Made by a program: the position numbers and the translations under genes. Source: Alcaligenes faecalis (GTDB lineage Bacteria; Pseudomonadota; Gammaproteobacteria; Burkholderiales; Burkholderiaceae_B). Taken from it: a stretch of DNA of 64,000 nucleotides. The notes under the pieces are model-generated. The model ran no database searches. It worked only from the letters and a program-made list of their open reading frames with translations, and was not told the DNA's origin. Location: contig NZ_CP023667.1 of the NCBI RefSeq assembly GCF_002443155.1, positions 1,984,001 through 2,048,000 on the forward strand. The letters run 5' to 3'. Below are positions 29,595-37,792 of the stretch, in pieces. Each line of letters opens with the position of its first letter. Position 1 is the stretch's first letter.

Positions 29595-31159
29595 ATACAC
29601 AAGCCATTCTGATCTTTGCGGCTTTTGTCCTGGTTACCCTGGGCATCACCTATTGGGCCTCGTCGCGCACTCGCTCCAGTTCGGACTTTTACACCGCCGG
29701 GGGCGGCATTACCGGCACGCAAAATGGCCTGGCCATTGTGGGTGACTACATGTCCGCCGCCACTTTGCTGGGCATTTCGTCCCTGGCCTTTACCAATGGC
29801 TTTGACTCGCTGCTGTATGCGGTCTGCGCCTTCATGGGCTGGCCGGTCATCATGTTTCTGATTGCCGAACGCTTGCGCAATCTGGGCCGCTACACCCTGA
29901 GCGATATCGTGTCCTACCGCCTGGATGAACGCAGCACCCGCATCTTTACCGCAATCAGTTCACTGACGGTGGTGCTGTTCTACCTGATCGTGCAAATGGT
30001 CGGGGCCGGACAACTGGTGCAGTTGCTGTTTGGCATCGACTACACCTATGCCGTGGTGGCCGTGGGCTTGCTCATGATGGTGTACGTGGTGGTGGGCGGC
30101 ATGGTGGCAACCACCTGGGTGCAAATCATCAAGGCTATTTTGATGATGGGCAATGGCTTCCTGATGGCTGGCCTGGCCCTGTACTACTTCAACTTCGACT
30201 TTTCCGCTCTGGTCAGTGCAGCAGCTGAACACCATCAGGCTGGCGCCGCCATGAAAGGCCCTTGGAAGCTGATGGCCGATCCATTCTCGGGTCTGTCTCT
30301 GGCGGTTTCGCTGGTGTTTGGCATTGCTGGTCTGCCCCACATCATGATGCGCTTTTTCACCGTGCCCGATGCACGCGCGGCCCGTAAATCGGTCTTTGTG
30401 GCCACGGGTCTGATGGGCGTCTTCTTTGTGGTGATCTGCTTCCTGGGTCTGGCTGCCATGGCCATCCTGCCCAATCACCCCGAGTTCTATGTGGACGGCA
30501 AGGTAGGCGGCATGGTGCTGGGTGGTTCGAACATGCCCATCATGCACCTGGCAACGGCTTTGGGTGGCAACCTGCTGTTTGGTTTGCTGGCTGCCGTGTC
30601 CTTTGCCACGATTCTGGCCGTAGTCAGTGGTTTGACCCTGGCCGGCGCCTCGGCAGTTGCCCATGACCTGTATGCCAAAGTCATCCGCCGCGATGATGTC
30701 ACACCCTCGCAAGCCATGCGCGTCAACCGTCTGGCCTCGATCGGTATCGGTGTTATCGCCATTTTCCTGGGCCTGCTGTTCCGTGACCAGAACGTCGCGT
30801 TCCTGGTTGCCCTGGCCTTCAGTATTGCCGCCTCGGCCAACTTCCCGGTCTTGCTGATGTCCATGTACTGGCGCGGCATGACCACTCGTGGCGCCATTTA
30901 TGGCGGTTTGAGCGGCCTGCTTGTGGCCCTGGGTCTGGTGATCTTGTCGCCAGCCGTCTGGGTCCGCATTCTGGGCTTTTCCGAAGCCGTATTCCCCTAC
31001 GACTTCCCCACCCTGATTTCCATGCCTTTGGCATTCTTCATGATCTACTTTGTATCGAAACTGGACAGCAGCCGCCGCGCCAGCACAGACCGTGACGGGT
31101 TTGACGCCCAGCAGGTTCGCGCTGAAACTGCAGTCGGTATCGCCGCTGTGTCTCACTAG
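29591..31159 (+). CDS. actP: Cation/acetate-type sodium:solute symporter
   Basis: The 522-residue product is a 13-segment sodium:solute symporter close to ActP: SSRTRSSSDFYTAGGGITG, NGLAIVGDYMSAATLLGIS, GLPHIMMRFFTVPDARAAR and SGLTLAGASAVAHDLYAKV are conserved. It imports short-chain carboxylates such as acetate or propionate. The start overlaps the DUF485 stop. In this operon it probably supplies the substrate for the acyl-CoA ligase, which may differ from acetate. Confidence 0.88.
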   Translation: MNTQAILIFAAFVLVTLGITYWASSRTRSSSDFYTAGGGITGTQNGLAIVGDYMSAATLLGISSLAFTNGFDSLLYAVCAFMGWPVIMFLIAERLRNLGRYTLSDIVSYRLDERSTRIFTAISSLTVVLFYLIVQMVGAGQLVQLLFGIDYTYAVVAVGLLMMVYVVVGGMVATTWVQIIKAILMMGNGFLMAGLALYYFNFDFSALVSAAAEHHQAGAAMKGPWKLMADPFSGLSLAVSLVFGIAGLPHIMMRFFTVPDARAARKSVFVATGLMGVFFVVICFLGLAAMAILPNHPEFYVDGKVGGMVLGGSNMPIMHLATALGGNLLFGLLAAVSFATILAVVSGLTLAGASAVAHDLYAKVIRRDDVTPSQAMRVNRLASIGIGVIAIFLGLLFRDQNVAFLVALAFSIAASANFPVLLMSMYWRGMTTRGAIYGGLSGLLVALGLVILSPAVWVRILGFSEAVFPYDFPTLISMPLAFFMIYFVSKLDSSRRASTDRDGFDAQQVRAETAVGIAAVSH

Positions 31160-31173
31160 GTACTTGGTACTCT

Positions 31174-31213
31174 GGCGGTAGGCCAGCCCGATCGGGTTAC
31201 CGCCCCTTGTTTT
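31174..31213 (+). terminator. Terminator-like hairpin between actP and mmsA
   Basis: GGCGGTA (31174-31180) pairs with TACCGCC (31198-31204), enclosing a smaller CCCGATCGGG palindrome, followed by CCTTGTTTT. It is 14 bases after the actP stop and 25 bases or more before mmsA, so it may attenuate read-through into mmsA. Confidence 0.6.
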
Positions 31214-31238
31214 AATTCATCCCAGCAGGAGCATCACC

Positions 31239-32759
31239 ATGACAGAGTTAAACACCCCCGAAATTGCTCACTACATCGGAGGTGGCCAGCAGGCTGGCGC
31301 CGGTACACGTACTCAACCGGTGTACAACCCGGCCACCGGCCAGGTCAGCGCCAAAGTCAAACTGGGTAGCCAGCAAGATATTGACGCCGCTGTGGCCAGC
31401 GCCCAGGCTGCTTTCCCCGCCTGGGCCGACACTCCACCGCTACGCCGCGCCCGCGTGCTGTTCAACTTTTTGGCCTTGCTCAACGAGAACAAGGAAAAGC
31501 TGGCAGCCATGATTACAGCCGAGCATGGCAAGGTTCTGTCCGATGCAATGGGCGAAGTCACTCGCGGTATTGAAATTGTGGAATTTGCTTGCGGCATTCC
31601 TCAGCTGCTCAAAGGCGATTTCACCGAGCAGGTCAGCACCAATATCGACAACTGGACCATGCGCCAGCCCCTGGGTGTCGTCGCGGGCATCACCCCGTTC
31701 AACTTCCCGGTCATGGTGCCCATGTGGATGTTCCCCGTTGCCATCGCCGCGGGTAACACCTTTGTGCTGAAACCCAGCCCGATCGACCCCAGCCCCAGCC
31801 TGTTCATTGCCGAGCTGCTGAAAAAAGCCGGTCTGCCCGATGGCGTGTTCAACGTGGTGCAAGGTGATAAAGACGCAGTTGAGGCCCTGGTCAACCATCA
31901 GGACGTGCAAGCCGTGTCCTTTGTGGGTTCCACCCCGATTGCCAACCGCATTTATGAAATGGGCGCTATCGGTGGCAAGCGCGTCCAGGCTCTGGGCGGT
32001 GCCAAGAATCACTTGGTCGTCATGCCTGACGCCGACATCGACCTGACCGTGGACGCCCTGATCGGTGCCGCCTACGGCTCGGCAGGCGAACGTTGCATGG
32101 CCATCTCGGTGGCCGTGCTGGTGGGTGACTCTGCCGAGCGCATCCTGCCCAAGCTGGAAGAACGCACTCGCAGCCTGAAGATTCTGAACGGCACTAACGC
32201 CGCCGCCGAAATGGGCCCCATCGTGACGCAGCAAGCACGCGAACGTATCAGCAGCTGCATCGACAAAGGTGTACAAGAAGGCGCCAAACTGCTGGTGGAC
32301 GGCCGTCACTTTGACGGCGCCAAAGCCGGTGAAGGTTGCGAGAACGGCTTCTGGATGGGTGGCACCCTGTTCGATCACGTCACCCCCGAGATGAGCGTCT
32401 ATCAGGATGAAATCTTTGGCCCTGTGCTGTGCTGCGTACGCGTACCGGATCTGGCCAGCGCCATTGAACTGATCAACAAGCACCAGTTCGGCAACGGTGT
32501 GGCTTGCTTTACCAGTGACGGTAACGTGGCCCGTGAATTTGGCCGCCGCATCCACGTGGGTATGGTCGGTATCAACGTACCTATTCCTGTCCCTATGGCC
32601 TGGCACGGTTTTGGTGGCTGGAAGAAGAGCCTGTTTGGCGATATGCACGCCTACGGTGAGGAAGGCGTGCGCTTTTACACCCGCCAGAAATCCATCATGC
32701 AGCGCTGGCCGGAAAGCATCTCCAAGGGTGCGGAATTTGCCATGCCTACGTCCAAGTAA
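31239..32759 (+). CDS. mmsA: CoA-acylating methylmalonate-semialdehyde dehydrogenase
   Basis: MmsA converts methylmalonate or malonate semialdehyde with CoA and NAD to propionyl-CoA or acetyl-CoA plus CO2, in valine, inositol and 3-hydroxypropionate breakdown. The 506-residue product has the aldehyde dehydrogenase fold with the MmsA-typical [34 protein letters not shown], and nucleophile Cys286 in [19 protein letters not shown] precedes the ATG. It closes the carboxylate operon, though a hairpin separates it from actP. Confidence 0.93.
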   Translation: MTELNTPEIAHYIGGGQQAGAGTRTQPVYNPATGQVSAKVKLGSQQDIDAAVASAQAAFPAWADTPPLRRARVLFNFLALLNENKEKLAAMITAEHGKVLSDAMGEVTRGIEIVEFACGIPQLLKGDFTEQVSTNIDNWTMRQPLGVVAGITPFNFPVMVPMWMFPVAIAAGNTFVLKPSPIDPSPSLFIAELLKKAGLPDGVFNVVQGDKDAVEALVNHQDVQAVSFVGSTPIANRIYEMGAIGGKRVQALGGAKNHLVVMPDADIDLTVDALIGAAYGSAGERCMAISVAVLVGDSAERILPKLEERTRSLKILNGTNAAAEMGPIVTQQARERISSCIDKGVQEGAKLLVDGRHFDGAKAGEGCENGFWMGGTLFDHVTPEMSVYQDEIFGPVLCCVRVPDLASAIELINKHQFGNGVACFTSDGNVAREFGRRIHVGMVGINVPIPVPMAWHGFGGWKKSLFGDMHAYGEEGVRFYTRQKSIMQRWPESISKGAEFAMPTSK

Positions 32760-32820
32760 AAGTGGACTGGCCGGGCTGACTCTTCGTCTCCAAGCGAAAA
32801 TGCAGCTTGACCTATCGCTA

Positions 32821-32844
32821 TCAGTCTGCTCCCCAGCAGACTGA
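32821..32844 (+). terminator. Perfect hairpin downstream of mmsA
   Basis: TCAGTCTGCT pairs with AGCAGACTGA over ten bases with loop CCCC; CTTTTATC follows eleven bases later. A weak terminator or a 3-prime stabilising structure for the mmsA transcript, placed before the stronger terminator at 32863-32907. Confidence 0.5.
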
Positions 32845-32862
32845 CAACGCACTTTTATCAAT

Positions 32863-32907
32863 GAAAAAAAAGCCGGGGCTCTGAATCAGAGCCCCGGCTT
32901 TTTTTAA
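32863..32907. terminator. Bidirectional terminator between mmsA and pyrB
   Basis: A 13-pair stem AGCCGGGGCTCTG / CAGAGCCCCGGCT (32871-32883 with 32887-32899), loop AAT, flanked by eight A on the left and seven T on the right. It serves the convergent mmsA and pyrB transcripts. Confidence 0.92.
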
Positions 32908-32942
32908 TGCTGACGCGTAATTAACGCTGTCACCTGCCCGGC

Positions 32943-34238
32943 TTAATACATGCCGTGGAAAACCGCATCATCGGGACCGATATGCGATGGAGGATCCCAG
33001 GTCACGTCGCGCATGGAATGCTGCACCAGCGTTTCCACACCCAGCAGCACGGCAAAGATCGCCATACGCACGGGGATACCGTTGTCAGCCTGACGGAAGA
33101 TGGCCAGACGCGGGTCGTGGTTCAAATCCACGCTCAGGTCATGCGCGCCTTCGCGGCTGTCGCGTGGCAGCGGGTGCATCACGATCACATCGGGGCCGCA
33201 GCAGCGGTCGATAATGGCCTTATTGACCTGGAAGTCGGCGGTAAAGCTGCCGTCCTGCCCTTCTTCGAAGCGCTCCTTTTGCACACGTGTGGCGTAAATC
33301 ACATCCACACCGGGCAAACCTTTTTCCAGGGAGGTCGTCTGCTCGATCACGTGCTTACCTTGCTTGGCGACCTGCTCCACAATGTGCTCAGGCATTTCCA
33401 GGCCGGGAGGCGAAATCAGGGTGAATTTCAGGCCACGGTACATGCCCAGCAACTTGATCAGGGAGTGCACAGTTCGGCCATACTTCAGGTCACCCACCAG
33501 GGCAATATGTGCGCCATCCAGCAACTTGCCCAGACGGGAGAACTCCGTGCTGATGGTGTACAGATCCAGCAGCGCCTGGCTGGGGTGTTCGCCCGCGCCG
33601 TCACCACCGTTCACCACAGGAATATTGGTGGCACGCGCAAATTCCGCGACCGAGCCTTGCTCGGGGTGACGGATCACCATGGCATCCACATAGCCGCTCA
33701 TGACGCGGCTGGTGTCGTAAATGGACTCGCCTTTGGCCATGGAGGAAAAGGTAAAGCCGGTGGTGTCACACACCGAACCACCCAGGCGGCAAAAGGCCGA
33801 GCCGAAGCTGACGCGAGTACGGGTCGAGGCTTCAAAAAACAGGTTACCCAGCACAGCACCTTCCAGCACGCGCGACACTTTTTGACGGCGGGCGATGGGC
33901 TGCATGATGTCGGCCAAGCTGCAAAGCTCTTCCACGGTTTCACGGGTGAACTGGTCTACGGACAAGAGCTGATGCTTGCCGCCGGTGGCGATACGGTCAC
34001 GCAAAGGACCGGACTGTGCGCTTTGCGCATACTTGCTCAGCAACGCTTCGTTTTCCACGATTTCCGTGACAAAACGCTGCACCACTTCCGGCATGGCCCG
34101 CGACTCCAAAGAGCCTTCAGGCAGCAGCCAGGTGTCCAGTGCGCGACGCTTCACCCCAATACGTGCCGCAAAAACGTCACGAGTCAGGTTCAGGCGACGC
34201 ATTGCATCACGCAAAAAAACTTGTTGGGAGACGGCCAT
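32943..34238 (-). CDS. pyrB: Aspartate carbamoyltransferase with N-terminal extension
   Basis: Catalyses carbamoyl phosphate plus aspartate to carbamoyl aspartate in pyrimidine synthesis. Catalytic motifs are intact: FFEASTRTRVSFGSAF (carbamoyl phosphate), HPSQALLDLYTI, VGDLKYGRTVHSL and VMHPLPRDSREG. At 431 residues it is about 110 longer than the usual catalytic chain. The extra N-terminus reads FLRDAMRRLNLTRDVFAARIGVKRRALDTWLLP, which looks like a helix-turn-helix of the phage-regulator type (split here as RRLNLTRDVFAARIG and VKRRALDTWLLP). No pyrI partner is nearby. The catalytic call is firm; the HTH reading is mine. Confidence 0.93.
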   Translation of the reverse strand: MAVSQQVFLRDAMRRLNLTRDVFAARIGVKRRALDTWLLPEGSLESRAMPEVVQRFVTEIVENEALLSKYAQSAQSGPLRDRIATGGKHQLLSVDQFTRETVEELCSLADIMQPIARRQKVSRVLEGAVLGNLFFEASTRTRVSFGSAFCRLGGSVCDTTGFTFSSMAKGESIYDTSRVMSGYVDAMVIRHPEQGSVAEFARATNIPVVNGGDGAGEHPSQALLDLYTISTEFSRLGKLLDGAHIALVGDLKYGRTVHSLIKLLGMYRGLKFTLISPPGLEMPEHIVEQVAKQGKHVIEQTTSLEKGLPGVDVIYATRVQKERFEEGQDGSFTADFQVNKAIIDRCCGPDVIVMHPLPRDSREGAHDLSVDLNHDPRLAIFRQADNGIPVRMAIFAVLLGVETLVQHSMRDVTWDPPSHIGPDDAVFHGMY

Positions 34239-34399
34239 ATCAGCTCTCGCTTATGAAATATACGCAATGCGCACATTCTAAGACCGCAAGCGATAAAAAA
34301 GCGAGAAGAAATTGAGGCTATTGCAGAAAATACAACGACAGTCTACGCAGCAGGCCAGAGTCTCTGCTGCCCAGACTCACCGCCAAATGGGAACGAAGC

Positions 34400-34855
34400 T
34401 TAAGGATGCTGCCGATACGGCATGTTGTAAGGCGCGGCCTGATCATCATTGGGCACCATGAAGCCCTCGTAATCCTGCTGACCGGAGCTTAGCCACTCGC
34501 TATGCTGGTAGGCAAAATCAGCCAGGCCTAACGTGCCCCAGACGCCGATCACAAAAAGCGCCAGGCTCAAGGCCAGAAAGAAGGCTGAACAGAAACCGGG
34601 GATCCAGGCCCAGCGACGCCCTGCTTTGGAACTGTGCCACGCCAGGGTCCAATGGCTCCAGCACAAGGCCAGAAACGCCGAGACCAGCCCCATCAGAAAG
34701 ACGAACAGGGGCAGACGCAAAAAAGCGGGGACAAAAACGGATCCGATCGCTCCAGTGCCCATCAACATGATGAACAGCAGCGCGGCCCCATGCAGGCCGA
34801 TCAGAACCCGAAAAGAGAGAACATAAAAAGCAAGACTGCCTGGAGGGGTCACCAT
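34400..34855 (-). CDS. Four-span membrane protein of unknown function
   Basis: I do not recognise this 151-residue protein. It has four hydrophobic segments (about residues 8-30, 40-64, 66-75 with W-rich text, and 84-110) and a polar tail with several Tyr, Gln and Pro (DDQAAPYNMPYRQ). ATG 34855 is the only plausible start. It lies between a lipoprotein gene and pyrB on the same strand. A hairpin (34341-34376, GCAGCAG/CTGCTGC) lies between it and pyrB. Confidence 0.6.
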   Translation of the reverse strand: MVTPPGSLAFYVLSFRVLIGLHGAALLFIMLMGTGAIGSVFVPAFLRLPLFVFLMGLVSAFLALCWSHWTLAWHSSKAGRRWAWIPGFCSAFFLALSLALFVIGVWGTLGLADFAYQHSEWLSSGQQDYEGFMVPNDDQAAPYNMPYRQHP

Positions 34856-34967
34856 ACCGACTTTCCTGTTATTAACAAGAGCGGCGGGTTTGCACCCACC
34901 GCATTTTTCAAAAAGCCGGGCATGGGTGAACCCAGAACCAGGACAGCGTTAATGCAGCAAGCCAGGC

Positions 34968-35555
34968 TTACTTCTTGCCGTTGGTTTGTGTTGCTTCCGG
35001 ACCGGCAATGGCACGCGCAGCAGCCAAGGCATTGGCTTCCGTACCCACCATGAAAATCAGGCGGCCATCTTTAACGGGCGAGCCGTAAGCGGGGGCAGCC
35101 AGCATGGTGTCACCCACAACCAGAGCCAGACGCTTTTTGGGGAACTGAGTCGTCACTTGCAGCAGACGCTGGGCAGCTTCTGGGGTCAGATCCAGGGCCA
35201 GCAAACCTTCTTTGCTGTCGTTGGTACCGGCTTGCACGCCAACCAGATCCTGACGCACGACGACGGCACGCGGATTCACAAACAGGACACCATTAGGCTG
35301 TACATCGACGCGAGCCCAACCGGCTTGTTCCTGAGTATCAGCCAGGAAGATCTGTACAGGTGCAGCTTGCTGCTCGGCACCCGCTTGAGCCTGAGGCTGC
35401 TGAGCGCCCGTTGCAGGCGTGGAGGGAGTTGTTTGCGTTGCGGTGCTGGAGCTACCAGCTGTATCGCTCGGCTTTTCTTGAACGGTCTGACAAGCGGCCA
35501 ATGCGACCAGGCCAACAGGAGCCAACATTCGAGCGAGTGTGCGTAAAGTCATCAT
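34968..35555 (-). CDS. Lipoprotein with SecDF P1 head-like domain
   Basis: A 195-residue predicted lipoprotein: signal sequence ending LVALAAC (lipobox, Cys22), a disordered Ser/Thr/Gln/Ala linker to about residue 65, then a globular part. The stretch LLALDLTPEAAQRLLQVT, RLALVVGDTMLAAPAYGSPV and GRLIFMVGTEANALAAARAI follows the order of the SecDF P1 head subdomain (f-x-x-T, lAivlDg-x-v-saP, I-g-f-eA-x-x-La). SecDF itself is not encoded nearby. It lies 75 bases after pbpC. The domain match is by eye. Confidence 0.7.
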   Translation of the reverse strand: MMTLRTLARMLAPVGLVALAACQTVQEKPSDTAGSSSTATQTTPSTPATGAQQPQAQAGAEQQAAPVQIFLADTQEQAGWARVDVQPNGVLFVNPRAVVVRQDLVGVQAGTNDSKEGLLALDLTPEAAQRLLQVTTQFPKKRLALVVGDTMLAAPAYGSPVKDGRLIFMVGTEANALAAARAIAGPEATQTNGKK

Positions 35556-35629
35556 AGTGAAGTTTCCCCCTCTCTTTACGAAGAATCAATAAGGATAGCA
35601 GTGTATCAGTCATGTAAAAGTGCAAGCGG

Positions 35630-37792
35630 TTAATCTTTGTTAAAGCTTGTCATTTGCGCACCTCTAATTTGTACGCTGACTTGATCCATCAAGCGACCTT
35701 GTTCGGTTTTCAATTCAATGCGCAGCGTGCCTGGCACTAATGGAATTCGCAGCTGCGCCCCCTTTCCTGCTTCTACTCCCTGCACCCACCACACCAAGGG
35801 CTCGGTAATCTGTCCCTGGGCCAGCAATCGCAGCTGCTGGTTTTGCGGTGGAATATCCGGGTCCAACGCGAAAATGGTGCCATTGACCGGCTCGCGGATT
35901 CGGGCCGGGCCGGCATAGGCCAGATTCACATCGCTTAATTCCACACGATCGGTCTGCGTGCCATCAACAAAAAACTCTTCACGACTGGGTTCCAGGGTGG
36001 GCACAAACTCAATCTGGCGAACCTGAACCTGGGCCGGCATCGGGGTTTGACGACCGGGACGGCGCTGATTCAAGATGGAAATGACCTCGTGCCAGATCGG
36101 TGCTGCCCCACTGACACCTGATACATCTTGCATACTTTGACCGGCACTATTTCCAACCCAAACACCCACGGTATAGTGCTCGGTCCAACCCAAGGCCCAG
36201 TTATCGCGCATGTCCTTACTGGTTCCGGTTTTCACGGCGCTCCAGAATGGCGTGCTCAAGGCACTGTCCAGACCAAAGGTCAGTACCCGAGCCTGACGGT
36301 CCGACAACATATCACCCACAATCCAGCTGGCGCCCGCATCCATCACAGAATGAAAGGGAGCGGCTGGCTGATCCATCCGTGTTTGCACCGCTTGCGTCTG
36401 ACCCAGATTGGCCAGCGCTCGGTAGGCATTGCTCAGCTCCAGCAAGGTGACATCCGCGCTACCCAGGGCCAGGCTATAGCCATAGAAGTCGCCATCCTGG
36501 CGCAGATTCAGGCCCAGCGCACGCAAGCGATCCACCAGGTTGGCAGGCCCCAGCATGGTCAGGACACGGACGGCAGGAATGTTCAGGGAAGAAGCCAGGG
36601 CATTGCGCGCACTGACCCAGCCCACAAACTGCTTGTCGTAGTTTTGCGGGATATACAGACCATTGCCGGTGGACAGATTCAACGGGGAATCCTCCAGCAA
36701 GGAGGCCGCCGTCAACAGACGCCTTTCAATTGCCATCTGATACAGGAAAGGCTTGAGCGTGGAACCGGCTTGCCGCAAGGAACGGGCATGGTCCACCTCG
36801 GCCGCCTCAGACAGATCGCCGCTGGAACCCACATAGGCCAGAACCTGCCCGCTGTGATTGTCCAGCACCACCACCGCAGAGTCCTGAACGCGCGCAGTGC
36901 GCAAGTCCAGCAAGTGCCGCCGCATACTGGCTTGCACTTGCGTTTGCAGGCGTGTATCCAAGGTCGTGCGAACACTATCACCGGCTTTGATTTCAGGGTT
37001 CTGATCCAGAACCCAACGGGCAAAATGGGGAGCCAGTTGGGCCTGCCCCAAGGGGGCCTGTCCGGCTCGGCGCAAGGCCACCGGCACCAGATTAGTTAAT
37101 TCTCGACATTGTTCGGCACGTCCCATCTCTTGCAAGGTCGCACACGCACGGCGCTCGACCATCAGGGCCGAGGCATTAGGGCCGCGCAGCAAAACCGCGG
37201 CGATGGCAGACTCGCGCGCATCCAGCGCGGCGGCCTGCTTTTGAAACAAGGTGCGCGCCATCGCGTCCACCCCGACCAGCTCACCCCGGAAAGCCACCTG
37301 ATTCAGATAGGCCTCCAGAATTTCCGGTTTGGTCCAGGTATCTTCCAACGATTGGGCGGCCACCACCTGATCCAGCTTTTGCCAGACCGAGCGCCCACCA
37401 CGACCACCGACCAGATCCTGATCCATCAGGCCGGCCAGCTGCATGGTAATGGTGGAAGCACCGCGACTACGTCCGGCAAACAAACCATCCCAGGCAGCGG
37501 AGCCGACTGACAACCAGTCCACCCCACCGTGGGATTCAAAACGGCGGTCTTCAGACATCAAGACCGCCATTTGCAAAGCCGGAGAAATTTGCTCCAGCGC
37601 GACCCAATCGCCGCGCCGTTGACGAAAGTCCAGCCGGACCCGCTGGACAAGCTGGCCCTGGCGATCCAGGACCTGCACATCGGAAGATCGGTACGCTTGC
37701 CGAACTTCCTTGTAGCTGGGCATGGCCTGCCCCGGACTGGCCCACAGGGCCAGTCCCAACACCAGCAATCCTGCTTTAATTGGCTGGTGCAT
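35630..37792 (-). CDS. pbpC: Penicillin-binding protein 1C
   Basis: A 720-residue class A PBP. Signal/anchor MHQPIKAGLLVLGLALWASP, GT51 glycosyltransferase (MSEDRRFESHGGVDWLSV, SRGASTITMQLAGLM), transpeptidase motifs STLK (QAGSTLKPF), SLN (ASSLNIPAVRVL) and KTG (VKTGTSKDMRDNW), and a C-terminal BiPBP domain after residue 620. The ATG at 37792 lies inside the last codons of the alpha-2-macroglobulin gene, a 17-base overlap, so the pair is translated together, the conserved yfhM-pbpC pairing. Confidence 0.95.
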   Translation of the reverse strand: MHQPIKAGLLVLGLALWASPGQAMPSYKEVRQAYRSSDVQVLDRQGQLVQRVRLDFRQRRGDWVALEQISPALQMAVLMSEDRRFESHGGVDWLSVGSAAWDGLFAGRSRGASTITMQLAGLMDQDLVGGRGGRSVWQKLDQVVAAQSLEDTWTKPEILEAYLNQVAFRGELVGVDAMARTLFQKQAAALDARESAIAAVLLRGPNASALMVERRACATLQEMGRAEQCRELTNLVPVALRRAGQAPLGQAQLAPHFARWVLDQNPEIKAGDSVRTTLDTRLQTQVQASMRRHLLDLRTARVQDSAVVVLDNHSGQVLAYVGSSGDLSEAAEVDHARSLRQAGSTLKPFLYQMAIERRLLTAASLLEDSPLNLSTGNGLYIPQNYDKQFVGWVSARNALASSLNIPAVRVLTMLGPANLVDRLRALGLNLRQDGDFYGYSLALGSADVTLLELSNAYRALANLGQTQAVQTRMDQPAAPFHSVMDAGASWIVGDMLSDRQARVLTFGLDSALSTPFWSAVKTGTSKDMRDNWALGWTEHYTVGVWVGNSAGQSMQDVSGVSGAAPIWHEVISILNQRRPGRQTPMPAQVQVRQIEFVPTLEPSREEFFVDGTQTDRVELSDVNLAYAGPARIREPVNGTIFALDPDIPPQNQQLRLLAQGQITEPLVWWVQGVEAGKGAQLRIPLVPGTLRIELKTEQGRLMDQVSVQIRGAQMTSFNKD

